Below are positions 54,615 to 62,630 of a stretch of 64,000 nucleotides of DNA, in pieces (position 1 is the stretch's first letter; every line of letters starts with the position of its first letter). The notes under the pieces are model-generated. The model was given only the letters and a program-made list of their open reading frames with translations, was not told the origin of the DNA and did not search any database. This DNA comes from Hymenobacter rubidus. GTDB taxonomy: Bacteria; Bacteroidota; Bacteroidia; Cytophagales; Hymenobacteraceae. Location: contig NZ_JAERQF010000029.1 in assembly GCF_016734815.1 (NCBI RefSeq), positions 1 to 64,000 of the forward strand. The letters run 5' to 3'. The position numbers were made by a program, and so were the translations under genes.

Positions 54615-54687
54615 AGCGGGAGACGAGGTTCGAACCCGCGACCTGCAGCTTGGAAGGCTGCCGCTCTACCAACTGAGCTACTCCCGC
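54615..54687 (-). tRNA. tRNA-Gly (anticodon TCC)
   Basis: Acceptor stem GCGGGAG/CTCCCGC, anticodon stem GCAGC/GCTGC with loop CTTCCAA, T-loop TTCGAAC, discriminator T. It is the middle tRNA of the tuf cluster. Confidence 0.97.
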
Positions 54688-54706
54688 AGATGGCATTGTA
54701 ATAAAG

Positions 54707-54786
54707 TGGGGGTAACAGGACTCGAACCTATGAACCCGAAGGAGGTGAGTTACAGTCACCCGCAATTGCCGCTATGCGATACCCCC
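54707..54786 (-). tRNA. tRNA-Tyr (anticodon GTA)
   Basis: Acceptor stem GGGGGTA/TACCCCC, anticodon stem GGTGA/TCACC with loop CTGTAAC, a long variable arm as expected for Tyr, T-loop TTCGAGT, discriminator A. It is the first gene of the tRNA-tuf operon. Confidence 0.96.
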
Positions 54787-54872
54787 ATTTTGGTGCTTCC
54801 CGGCCGATTGCCAATAAGCGAAACCCTTGCGTTTTGACCATTGCCGAGGCAGTAGTGTTTCGTAAGGAGTCG

Positions 54873-54902
54873 CAAAATTAAGGTTTTTCTGACATAAGGC
54901 AA
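54873..54902 (-). promoter_or_regulatory. Promoter of the tRNA-Tyr-Gly-Thr-tuf operon
   Basis: TTG (54900-54902), 19-nt spacer and TAATTTTG (54873-54880) on the minus strand. The bases after it (CGACTCCTTACGAAA) resemble those after the rplC and tRNA-Trp promoters. Confidence 0.75.
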
Positions 54903-54956
54903 GCAGACATGTAAAAAAAGGTTGTTCTTTTTTCTGTTATTCTACGGAAAGCGCTT

Positions 54957-57545
54957 TTACATAAGGTTATAAAATGCTTTGAGGCGTTCGTCCGTTTCTT
55001 TTTCGCGGATGTTCTGGAGAAGCGCCTTTAGGTTGGGCATGGATGGGACGAGCAAAGCCAGACTTTTGTAGGCACCAAGCCGCACTTCGTAACGCGGGGC
55101 ATTGCGGGCGTAGTCTTCAAGGATTTTGACGCCTTTGTCGCGCTCAACGGGCGGAATGTGGGTCATGAGGGTGCCGAAAGACTGGAAGTAGGCGTAGAGG
55201 TCGGCTTCGGTCACATCGGGCAGGCGGCGCAGGAACCAAGGATACTGGTCGAGGGCACCGTTGAGGGCATAATACTCTGCAATGGCCAAGACGAGCGGGC
55301 CGCTGGTAGTGTTTTCGATAGCGGCTACTTGCTGCCGGGTGTTGGCTTCGGGTTTCTTGGCCAGGACTTCGATAGCAGCGGCAGCTACGAGGGCAGAGCT
55401 GTCGCCAATGGCTGTACCGTAGATGGAAGCGTAATTGCCATCGGGGAACGTGGCCAAGGTTTTGATGGCCTGGGCCCGAACGCGGGGGTTGGGGTCGGTG
55501 CTGGCGAGGCGTTGGATGTCTTTGCGCATGCCTTCGGGCTCGGGGCCACGGTAGCGGCGGAGGTGGTCGAGGGCAAGGCGGCGCACGTTCCAGAACTTGT
55601 CGTTTAGCGCATTGCGCAGGAGGCTGCTCACGGACATCTCCGTGGTTTTGTTCTGGAGGAGTTCCATTACCTCGGCTTTCTGCTGGTAGTTCTGGGCGTG
55701 GTAGAACTGAAACACCAGCTCATCAACGCTGCGCGCTTCATCGAACTGCGCCAGGAGTTGGCTTTGGCTGTCGAACTTTACCAAGTTGGGCTTCTGGCTG
55801 GCTGGCAGCACGAAGGTTTGGTCAGCTTTGGTGACGGTGATGCGCTGCTCGGTGGGCTGGCTGCTGTTGGTCCAAACGGCGACAGTGACGGGTAAACGGT
55901 AGATGGGCTGGAACAGGGTATCCTGGGTTTGCTGCACGCGAAGGCTTACTTGGCCGTTGGTGTAGCTGTGGGTGATGTGCAGCTCGGGATGGCCGCGCTT
56001 GAGGAACCATTGGTCAAAAAACCACATCAGGTCCTCGCCGGTGGTTTCTTCGAAAGCGGTGCGCAGCTTGGAGATTTCAACCGCTGAAAGCTTATTCTGG
56101 GTGAGGTAGCGGTTGAGGGAAGCGAAAAAGGCTTCGTCGCCCACGTAGTTGCGCAGCATGTGCAATACTCGCCCGCCCTTGTCGTAGGAATGGCGGTCGA
56201 GCATATCCTCGCTGTTCGCGTAGCGGTAGCGAATGAGGGGCTCGCGCTTGGCGGTGGCTTCTTCGAGGTAGTTATTGATTTTGATTTCCTGCACCAGGCT
56301 GGCCTCGTCGGGACCGTACTTATGTTCGGCCCAGAGGTATTCCGAATAGTCGGCGAAGGACTCGTTGAGAGGCAGGTTGGCCCAGCTTTCGCAGGTCACG
56401 TAGTCGCCAAACCACTGGTGGAACAGTTCGTGCGCGACCACGAACTCGCTGGTTTGAAAGTTGGCATCGAGCAGGTCGCGGCGGGTAGCCTGCACGAAGC
56501 TGCCAAACGTGGACGCCGTGGTGTTTTCCATGGCCCCGCTCACGTAGTCGCGCACCGCTACCTGAGCGTATTTTTCCCACGGAAATTCCACGCCCAGCTT
56601 TTTAGAGAAAAAGTCCAGCATCTCGGGCGTGTGGCCGAACACGGCGCGGGCCGTGCCGGCGTACTGCGGCTCGACATAATAATCGATAGGCTTGCCGTGC
56701 CAGGAGTCGCTTACCACAGCAAAATCGCCTACCACCATGGTAGCCAGGTAGGGCGCGTGGGGCTGGCTCAGCTTCCAGGTATCGGTGCGGGTGCCGTCGG
56801 CATTGGCTCGGGAGGAAATCAGGGTGCCGTTGGAAAGCGTTTTAAACTGCTTTTCCACCGTCAGGCTGACTTCCTGGGTCATCCGCTGGTTGGGCTTGTC
56901 GATGGTGGGAAACCAGCAGGAATTGGCTTCCGTCTCGCCCTGGGTCCATATTTGGCGGGGCTTGTTCTTCTCCAGACCCAGCGGATTGATGAAATACAAG
57001 CCTTTGTCGTTGGTGATGGCGGCCGAGCCACCCTGGGGCAGCTCGTTGGGCTTGGCGACGTACACAATGCGGACCTGGTAGGGCGTGCTGCGCGGGTACG
57101 GATGGTCGAGGGCAATGACGAGCTTGCGTCGGTCGTAATTATAATTGAGCGCTTTGTTCTTCTTGTCACCAACCAGCTCGATTTTTTGAATATCGAAGCC
57201 TTTGGCGTCCAGCACTACTTCGGACTGCGGATAGAAATGCGAGCGGAGTGTGAGGACGGCGGTGCCCAGCAAGTGTTGCTTTTTGTAGTCGAAACGGACG
57301 TCGAGCTTGGTGTCGGTTACCTCGGTGAGGATGGTGGTGGCAGGATGTACGGGCGCTTCGGCCGGGAGCCAGGACGGCACCACGATGCCAGCAGACGAAG
57401 GAGTTGGCACAGTTGCCGGGGCAACTTTCTTGTGAACGGGCGCTTTGCTCGGCGCCTTGCCCGAGCCCGGCTTGCCCGGCTGAGCAGCGCCCAGCAAATG
57501 CACAAACAGCAGCAGGGTGGTGAGGCCTGGAATCAGATACTTCAT
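54957..57545 (-). CDS. M1 family aminopeptidase, exported
   Basis: The 862-residue product starts at ATG 57545 with a signal peptide (MKYLIPGLTTLLLFVHLLGA), followed by a Lys/Pro/Ala linker. The gluzincin domain has GAMEN (residues 337-341) for the N-terminal amine and HELFH (372-376) with the third zinc ligand Glu about 23 residues on (NESFADY, ~395). The C-terminal ~300 residues are HEAT/ARM-like helical repeats. It should trim N-terminal residues from peptides in the periplasm. The ORF could extend upstream to 57776, but those residues lack a signal and overlap the divergent gene at 57642. It stands as its own unit. Confidence 0.92.
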   Translation of the reverse strand: MKYLIPGLTTLLLFVHLLGAAQPGKPGSGKAPSKAPVHKKVAPATVPTPSSAGIVVPSWLPAEAPVHPATTILTEVTDTKLDVRFDYKKQHLLGTAVLTLRSHFYPQSEVVLDAKGFDIQKIELVGDKKNKALNYNYDRRKLVIALDHPYPRSTPYQVRIVYVAKPNELPQGGSAAITNDKGLYFINPLGLEKNKPRQIWTQGETEANSCWFPTIDKPNQRMTQEVSLTVEKQFKTLSNGTLISSRANADGTRTDTWKLSQPHAPYLATMVVGDFAVVSDSWHGKPIDYYVEPQYAGTARAVFGHTPEMLDFFSKKLGVEFPWEKYAQVAVRDYVSGAMENTTASTFGSFVQATRRDLLDANFQTSEFVVAHELFHQWFGDYVTCESWANLPLNESFADYSEYLWAEHKYGPDEASLVQEIKINNYLEEATAKREPLIRYRYANSEDMLDRHSYDKGGRVLHMLRNYVGDEAFFASLNRYLTQNKLSAVEISKLRTAFEETTGEDLMWFFDQWFLKRGHPELHITHSYTNGQVSLRVQQTQDTLFQPIYRLPVTVAVWTNSSQPTEQRITVTKADQTFVLPASQKPNLVKFDSQSQLLAQFDEARSVDELVFQFYHAQNYQQKAEVMELLQNKTTEMSVSSLLRNALNDKFWNVRRLALDHLRRYRGPEPEGMRKDIQRLASTDPNPRVRAQAIKTLATFPDGNYASIYGTAIGDSSALVAAAAIEVLAKKPEANTRQQVAAIENTTSGPLVLAIAEYYALNGALDQYPWFLRRLPDVTEADLYAYFQSFGTLMTHIPPVERDKGVKILEDYARNAPRYEVRLGAYKSLALLVPSMPNLKALLQNIREKETDERLKAFYNLM

Positions 57546-57641
57546 GCCAACAGCGACGGGCGAAAAACGCCTCAATAACCGAATTAATTTGAGATTTAGG
57601 CTACCTTTAACCCCGCTTTCCTCCCACCCCATCCGCTTCAG

Positions 57642-58145
57642 ATGTTCCAAATCAGCACTGGCCCCGGCCAACTCTGGGAAGTTGACTACCGCGCCGCCGA
57701 CACCATCACGCTCAACGGCCAGCCTTTTTCCTGGGACCGGGCCGATTTGGGTGCGGGTCGGTTCCATATTCTGCACGAAGGTCGTTCCTATAATGCCGAA
57801 TTGATAGAGGCCGACTATGCCGCCAAGACCATTGCCTTGAAAATAAACGGGCAGCGCGTGGAGCTACAAGCCAAAGACCGGTTCGACCTGCTGCTCGACC
57901 GCCTGGGCATGAGTAATGCCACCGCCACCAAAGTAAACGAGCTGAAAGCCCCCATGCCCGGCCTCATCGTAGACATTCGGGTGCAGCCCGGCCAGACCGT
58001 CCACAAGGGCGACCCGCTGCTGGTGCTGGAAGCCATGAAAATGGAAAATATTCTGAAAGCGCCCGCCGATGGCACCGTGGGCAGCCTCAAGGTGAGTCTG
58101 CGCGACAACGTGCAAAAGGGCCAGGTGCTGGTGCAGTTCTCGTAA
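57642..58145 (+). CDS. Biotin/lipoyl attachment domain protein
   Basis: The 167-residue product ends in a biotinyl domain (~residues 92-167) with the biotinylation motif LEAMKMENIL, the modified Lys at residue 133, and the paired half KAPMPGLIVDIRVQPGQTVH. The N-terminal part (~1-85) is a small beta-rich domain of the kind found in biotin carriers of acyl-CoA carboxylases. No carboxylase subunits are adjacent, so it probably serves a propionyl-CoA or methylmalonyl-CoA type carboxylase encoded elsewhere. It is divergent from the M1 peptidase gene. Confidence 0.88.
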   Translation: MFQISTGPGQLWEVDYRAADTITLNGQPFSWDRADLGAGRFHILHEGRSYNAELIEADYAAKTIALKINGQRVELQAKDRFDLLLDRLGMSNATATKVNELKAPMPGLIVDIRVQPGQTVHKGDPLLVLEAMKMENILKAPADGTVGSLKVSLRDNVQKGQVLVQFS

Positions 58146-58218
58146 TATTCATGCATCTATCCGACTCTTCTCGTTGCTTTACGTTAACACTCTGCCCAAT
58201 TAATTAGCCACATCCATC

Positions 58219-58539
58219 ATGACTACTGACGAACGATTTAAACAGCTGGAAGACGTGATGGTGGAAATGCTCCGCAAGCAAGACCGCACCGTGGAAGAAC
58301 TGGCCCGTCTGCGCGAAGGCCAAAGCGAACTCAATACAAAAGTGGTGCGCGTGGAAAACCGGGTGGAACGCGTAGAAGGGCGCCTAGAACGCGTAGAAGG
58401 GCGCTTGGAACGTGTGGAAGGCAAGCTTGAGGACGTAAGCCGCAATGTTCTGGAACTACGGCGCGACACCGAGAAGTACCAGCAGGAAACAACTGCTGGC
58501 CTGGGCCAAATAATCGATTTAATCCGAGGCCTTAAGTAA
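58219..58539 (+). CDS. Small coiled-coil protein with heptad repeats
   Basis: The 106-residue product is almost entirely coiled coil. Central heptads VVRVENR-VERVEGR-LERVEGR-LERVEGK-LEDVSRN (residues ~42-76) have V or L at positions a and V at d. The ends have Thr/Glu-rich and Ile/Leu-rich helices. There is no catalytic motif or membrane segment. It is likely to form a dimer or trimer, as do many small unannotated coiled-coil proteins. It lies between the biotin-carrier gene and pyrH with its own spacing, and the repeated units are also repeated in DNA. Confidence 0.75.
   Translation: MTTDERFKQLEDVMVEMLRKQDRTVEELARLREGQSELNTKVVRVENRVERVEGRLERVEGRLERVEGKLEDVSRNVLELRRDTEKYQQETTAGLGQIIDLIRGLK
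58342..58446 (+). repeat. 21-bp tandem coding repeat (heptad units)
   Basis: Units of 21 nt at 58342, 58363, 58384, 58405 and 58426 encode consecutive heptads; the middle ones share GAACGCGTAGAAGGGCGC nearly exactly. Copy number could change by slippage without a frameshift. Confidence 0.85.
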
Positions 58540-58565
58540 TTAAGCCCGCTAGAAAAACTTTCAAT

Positions 58566-59369
58566 TTGAAATACAATCGCATTCTCCTCAAGCTCAGCGG
58601 CGAAGCGCTGATGGGCCAGCAGCAGTACGGCATCGACGCCGAGCGGCTGATGCAGTACGCCTCTGAAATTAAGGCCGTGGTGGCAACGGGCATCCAAGTG
58701 GCCGTGGTGATTGGCGGCGGCAACATCTATCGCGGCGTGCAAGCCGAAGCCTTTGGCCTCGACCGCGTGCAGGGCGACTACATGGGCATGTTGGCCACGG
58801 TCATCAACTCGATGGCCCTGCAGAGCGCCCTGGAGAAGCTGGAAGTTAGCACGCGCCTGCTCTCGGGCCTCACCATTCAGCGAGTATGCGAGCCGTACAT
58901 CCGTCGCCGCGCTGTGCGGCACCTGGAGAAGGGCCGCGTGGTGATTTTTGGGGCGGGCATTGGTTCGCCGTACTTCACTACCGACTCAGCCGCGTCGTTG
59001 CGAGCCATTGAGATTGAGGCCGACGTGGTGCTGAAGGGCACTCGCGTGGATGGCATTTACACAGCCGACCCCGAGAAGGACCCCACCGCCACACGCTTCA
59101 CCGAAATTACCTTTGACGAAGTACTGAGCAAGAACCTGAACGTGATGGACATGACCGCCTTCACGCTCTGCAAGGAGAATAATCTGCCCATCATCGTGTT
59201 TGATATGAACACACCCGGCAACCTGGCCCGCCTGCTCGACGGTGAAGCCATGGGCACGCTGGTGAGCGCCGGCGGGACTGGCAACGGCCGCGACGGCCGC
59301 AAGCCCATTATCGACCCCAAGCAAAGCCTCCTGCAACCGCTGGTGGGCAACCAACCCGAACAAGCCTAA
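58566..59369 (+). CDS. pyrH: Uridylate kinase (UMP kinase)
   Basis: The 267-residue product starts with TTG at 58566, directly before NRILLKLSGEAL, the PyrH N-terminus. It has IGGGNIYRG, the DYMGMLATVINSMALQ stretch with the UMP-binding Asp, GAGIGSPYFTTDSAASLRA and the Thr-rich KGTRVDGIYTADPEKDPTA. It phosphorylates UMP to UDP. The last ~25 residues (DGRKPIIDPKQSLLQPLVGN and on) extend beyond E. coli PyrH (241 residues). pyrH followed by frr is a widespread pair; here a palindromic element separates them. Confidence 0.96.
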   Translation: MKYNRILLKLSGEALMGQQQYGIDAERLMQYASEIKAVVATGIQVAVVIGGGNIYRGVQAEAFGLDRVQGDYMGMLATVINSMALQSALEKLEVSTRLLSGLTIQRVCEPYIRRRAVRHLEKGRVVIFGAGIGSPYFTTDSAASLRAIEIEADVVLKGTRVDGIYTADPEKDPTATRFTEITFDEVLSKNLNVMDMTAFTLCKENNLPIIVFDMNTPGNLARLLDGEAMGTLVSAGGTGNGRDGRKPIIDPKQSLLQPLVGNQPEQA

Positions 59370-59371
59370 AA

Positions 59372-59474
59372 TCAATGACCAATTATCAATGAACAATGAG
59401 CAATTTTGTGGCCGCAAGAACCCACCTGCTCGGTTCAGGTAATTGTTCATTGCTCACTGTTAATTGTTAATTGA
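59372..59474. repeat. Palindromic element between pyrH and frr
   Basis: 34-nt arms 59372-59405 and 59441-59474 are complementary at 28 of 34 positions and are built from AACAATGAGCAATT-type units. It starts 2 nt after the pyrH stop codon and fills the gap to frr. Confidence 0.85.
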
Positions 59475-59482
59475 CTTAAAAG

Positions 59483-60046
59483 ATGGACGAAGAAATTCAG
59501 TTTTACCTCGATGAACTAGTGGAGTCGATGGGCAAAGCATTGGCGCACGTGAACGTGGAAATGAGCCGGATTCGGGCAGGCAAAGCATCGCCGGCCATGC
59601 TCGACGGCATTCGGGTGGACTATTACGGCACGCCCACCCCCATCGGTCAGATTGCAAACATCTCGACGCCCGATGCCCGCTCGCTGTTCATCAAGCCCTG
59701 GGAGAAGAACATGATTAGCGAGGTGACCAAGGCCATCCGCAACAGTGACCTGGGCTTGAGCCCGGTGTCGGATGCCGAGGGTGTGCGCCTGAACATTCCG
59801 GCTATGACCGAGGAGCGCCGCCGTGACTTGGTGAAACAAGCCAAAAATGAATCGGAAACCGGTAAAGTACGTGTGCGCGCCATTCGCAAAGACGTGAACG
59901 AGGCGCTGCGCAAGTTGCTGAAAGAGGGCGCTTCGGAAGACGCCGTGAAATCAGCCGAGGAGAAAGTGCAAAAAACTACCGATACCTACATTGCCGAAGT
60001 AGAAAAGGCCCTGGCTAAGAAGGAATCGGAGATTATGACCATCTGA
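59483..60046 (+). CDS. frr: Ribosome recycling factor
   Basis: The 187-residue product has the RRF pattern: ALAHVNVEMSRIRAGKASPA, VDYYGTPTPIGQIANISTPD, PWEKNMISEVTKAIRNSDLG and KVRVRAIRKDVNEALRKLLK. It works with EF-G (fusA) to split the ribosome after termination. It follows pyrH on the same strand and is ended by a strong terminator. Confidence 0.97.
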   Translation: MDEEIQFYLDELVESMGKALAHVNVEMSRIRAGKASPAMLDGIRVDYYGTPTPIGQIANISTPDARSLFIKPWEKNMISEVTKAIRNSDLGLSPVSDAEGVRLNIPAMTEERRRDLVKQAKNESETGKVRVRAIRKDVNEALRKLLKEGASEDAVKSAEEKVQKTTDTYIAEVEKALAKKESEIMTI

Positions 60047-60066
60047 TTTCCCCTTTTGGAAAGAGG

Positions 60067-60098
60067 AAAGCCCGGCGAACTATCGTCGGGCTTTTTTT
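60067..60098. terminator. Terminator after frr
   Basis: 12-bp arms (60067-60078 and 60083-60094, one G-T) with loop ACTA and T7 on the plus strand. It lies between the convergent frr and nadD and could also slow minus-strand transcription. Confidence 0.9.
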
Positions 60099-60135
60099 GT
60101 GCGCCTTATTTCACGCGGGGTTTCGCAATGCCGTT

Positions 60136-60696
60136 CTACTTCAACAATTCCGCTTCGACGGCGGCAGGCACCAAGTAGCGAATGCTGCGGCCGGCCCGCA
60201 GACTCTCGCGGATGTAAGTGGCCGAGATGTCCAGCAGCGGAGCAGTGAGTACCTCCACCCTGGGAAACGGCGCTAAATCGGGCACGGCAGCGCCGGGGCG
60301 TGGGTACACATAGATGTCAACTTCGGCCAGCAGGCGGGCTGATTCCTGCCAGCGCGGCAAGCCCAGTAGGTTGTCGGCCCCCATCAGAAGCACGAAGTCG
60401 TGGCTGGGATGGCGCTGGCGCAGGGCATCGAGCGTGGCAATGGTGTAGCTGGGGCGTGGCAGGCCGAACTCGATGTCCTCGGCGCGCAGGCGGGGGTTAC
60501 CCGCAATGGCCAGCTGCACCAAGTGCAGGCGCTCGGCTTCCGGCAGCAAGTCGGCGGCGGCTTTGAAGGGGTTGTGGGGCGTGACTACCAGCCAGACTTC
60601 GGTCAGGTCGGTGCGCGTGGCGAAGTGTTCGGCCAGGATGAGGTGGCCGACGTGCACGGGATTGAACGAGCCAAAAAGCAGGCCGACGCGGCTCAT
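60136..60696 (-). CDS. nadD: Nicotinate-nucleotide adenylyltransferase
   Basis: The 186-residue product has the nucleotidyltransferase motifs GLLFGSFNPVHVGHLILAEH (H-x-G-H) near the start and ISATYIRESLRAG near the end, as in NadD, with NPFKAAADLLPEAERLHLVQ between. It makes nicotinic acid adenine dinucleotide in NAD synthesis. It is 12 nt downstream of gmk, so the two form a small operon. Confidence 0.95.
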   Translation of the reverse strand: MSRVGLLFGSFNPVHVGHLILAEHFATRTDLTEVWLVVTPHNPFKAAADLLPEAERLHLVQLAIAGNPRLRAEDIEFGLPRPSYTIATLDALRQRHPSHDFVLLMGADNLLGLPRWQESARLLAEVDIYVYPRPGAAVPDLAPFPRVEVLTAPLLDISATYIRESLRAGRSIRYLVPAAVEAELLK

Positions 60697-60708
60697 ACAG
60701 CAGGCGGC

Positions 60709-61293
60709 TTACACAATGGCGGGCTCGGCGCTGATGAACTGGCGAACCAGTTTCTCGGCATGGGCCGTGGCTTCGTCGAGGTTGTCGTTGACCACGGTCA
60801 CATCGAACCGATTTTCGAAACCGAGCTCAAAATTGGCCTTATATATCCGCGAGGAAATGCTCGATTGCGAATCGGTGGCGCGGGCCTGCAGGCGCTGCTC
60901 CAGAACTTCGATGGACGGCGGGCGGACAAAAATGGCCAAGGCGCGGTCCTTATAGAATTCCTTGATGCTGAGGCCGCCCTTTACGTCCACATCCAGGATG
61001 GCGTGCTTGCCGCTGTCCCAGATGCGCTCGATTTCAGACTTCAGCGTGCCATAAAAGGCCCCTTCGTACACCTCCTCCCACTCCACAAACTCGTCGTTGC
61101 GAATCTTGTCCTGGAAGTCCTGTACGGAAATAAAATAATAGTCCTTGCCATTGGCCTCGGTGCGGCCGCGACGGTCGCGGGTGCAGGCCGAAATGGAAAA
61201 GCTCAGCTCGGGCAGCCGCTCCATGAGCCGGTGCACAATGGTGGTTTTGCCGGCGCCCGAAGGCGCCGAAAACACGATGATTTTGCCTTGCAT
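60709..61293 (-). CDS. gmk: Guanylate kinase
   Basis: The 194-residue product has the P-loop VFSAPSGAGKTTIVHRL, the GMP-binding stretch SISACTRDRRGRTEANGKDY, FVEWEEVYEGAFYGTLKSEI, and DVDVKGGLSIKEFY. It phosphorylates GMP to GDP; the acceptor-binding Arg, Ser and Tyr are present. It is co-transcribed with nadD; upstream, 29 nt away, is the probable anti-sigma gene. Confidence 0.97.
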   Translation of the reverse strand: MQGKIIVFSAPSGAGKTTIVHRLMERLPELSFSISACTRDRRGRTEANGKDYYFISVQDFQDKIRNDEFVEWEEVYEGAFYGTLKSEIERIWDSGKHAILDVDVKGGLSIKEFYKDRALAIFVRPPSIEVLEQRLQARATDSQSSISSRIYKANFELGFENRFDVTVVNDNLDEATAHAEKLVRQFISAEPAIV

Positions 61294-61322
61294 CGCGCAA
61301 AGCTAGCCAGAAGCAGCCGGTA

Positions 61323-61622
61323 TTAGGCCGTGAAGGCGCCTACGCGGGCCAAAATGGCTTCGTGCAGCGTAGCCGGAATGGGCCGGCGGGACACGCGCTG
61401 GTTGAGAAAATTGATGAACACGTGCTGCTTTTTGATGTCGTCAAAGCAGGGCGAGCAATCACTTGCGTGGTCGTAGAGGTATTCTTCGTCCTCGGCGGTT
61501 ACGGGCTGGCCTTCGATGAACTGGTCTAGTACAGTATTCACTCGTTCGCAGTCGGGGCCATTGTCCGCAATGGTGGTAATGGGGGCCGACGTATTGGTTG
61601 TTGTAGTAGCAGATTGGTTCAT
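61323..61622 (-). CDS. Probable zinc-type anti-sigma factor
   Basis: The 99-residue product (ATG 61622) has a Ser/Thr-rich N-terminus, then DDHASDCSPCFDD-like sequence: H-x3-C-x2-C in YLYDHASDCSPCFDDI, the ZAS zinc motif of anti-sigma factors that release their sigma on oxidation. It is soluble, with no membrane segment. It lies immediately downstream of an ECF sigma gene on the same strand, the usual order for such pairs. The regulated stress is unknown. Confidence 0.75.
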   Translation of the reverse strand: MNQSATTTTNTSAPITTIADNGPDCERVNTVLDQFIEGQPVTAEDEEYLYDHASDCSPCFDDIKKQHVFINFLNQRVSRRPIPATLHEAILARVGAFTA

Positions 61623-61695
61623 AAGTGAAAAATGCAGGAAGGGGGTGATAGACAATGCCGTGCAGAGCCACGCTAGTGAACCCTTGCTGGGGACG

Positions 61696-62340
61696 TTAAT
61701 TATTATCGGCGTCGGTTAGTTCCGTTTCGTCGTCTATTTCATCATTGCCATATCCCATTGATTGGGCGTATTTCTCCAGCTTGTCCTTGAGAAAATTGCG
61801 GGCCCGGTGCAAGCGCGAACGCACGGTACCAATCGGAATATCAAGCACTTTGGCCATTTCCTCGTAGGTAAATCCTTCGAGGTCGCAGAGGATGATGACG
61901 GTACGAAAATCAACCGGCAAAGAATTTAGGGCACTGGCTACTTCGTCGCCAATCAGGTCGCGGGCCGACTGCTGGCGCATGTCGGACGAAGACGCGCCAA
62001 TTTCCCCTTCGGCCTCCACGTCATCGGGGTTGTAGTAGCCCTCAATTTCGCTGTAGTCGACCTTGGCCGGCTGCTTGCTTTTCTTGCGGAAGTCGTTGAT
62101 AAACGAGTTCTTGAGAATGCGGAATAGCCAGGCCTTGGCGTTGGTGCCGGGCTCGAAGTACTCAAAAAAGCGGTATGCCTTGAGGTAAGTTTCCTGCACC
62201 AGGTCGTTGGCATCGTCCTCGTCGAGGGTGAGCCGGTAGGCAAAGTTGTAGAGCGGGTCGAGCACGGGCATGAGCTCGGCCTGAAAGCGCCGGTCTTTTT
62301 CCTCTTTGCTTAGTTTGACCCGTTCGGGAGAATCGCTCAT
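61696..62340 (-). CDS. ECF-type RNA polymerase sigma factor
   Basis: The 214-residue product has region 2 (YNFAYRLTLDEDDANDLVQE; TYLKAYRFFEYFEPGTNAKA; WLFRILKNSFINDFRKK) and region 4 (VDFRTVIILCDLEGFTYEEM; AKVLDIPIGTVRSRLHRARN). Between them is a long acidic linker (~residues 95-130). It recognises its own promoters and is probably held by the downstream zinc-type anti-sigma factor. The ATG at 62340 follows a 290-nt gap. Confidence 0.92.
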   Translation of the reverse strand: MSDSPERVKLSKEEKDRRFQAELMPVLDPLYNFAYRLTLDEDDANDLVQETYLKAYRFFEYFEPGTNAKAWLFRILKNSFINDFRKKSKQPAKVDYSEIEGYYNPDDVEAEGEIGASSSDMRQQSARDLIGDEVASALNSLPVDFRTVIILCDLEGFTYEEMAKVLDIPIGTVRSRLHRARNFLKDKLEKYAQSMGYGNDEIDDETELTDADNN

Positions 62341-62630
62341 ACAGGTGGGCGGGGGAAGTTGCAGGCCGAAACCTACGAAAGAATAGGGGATTAGGACAAA
62401 CTTCGAGTGAATCTATACTCGGCAAAGGTGGGTGGCCGGGTTGCTTCACGCCAAGGTTGCAGTGCCCGACAGCTGCGGCTTTCGGAGAATAAATCTTCGA
62501 AAGCCGCAGCACCCGGTAGGCCATGCGTTGCCCGATGTACGGATTGCAACGCTCGCTAGGTTGCACCGCCGGCCGAGAGCAGCAAATGAACTAGACGAAT
62601 GGGCCTCTGTTTGTCGGCAAAAGGCATTTA
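62341..62630. other. Spacer between the GT9 and ECF sigma genes
   Basis: No gene is seen. A 13-bp perfect inverted repeat (GCTGCGGCTTTCG at 62472-62484, complement at 62498-62510, 13-nt loop) stands out. It lacks a T-run, so it might be a regulator site or mRNA structure rather than a terminator. Confidence 0.55.

Noticed and set aside
54903..54956. A-run/T-run stem after the M1 peptidase gene as a terminator
   Set aside because: AAAAAAG/CTTTTTT pairing has almost no GC and would be unstable.
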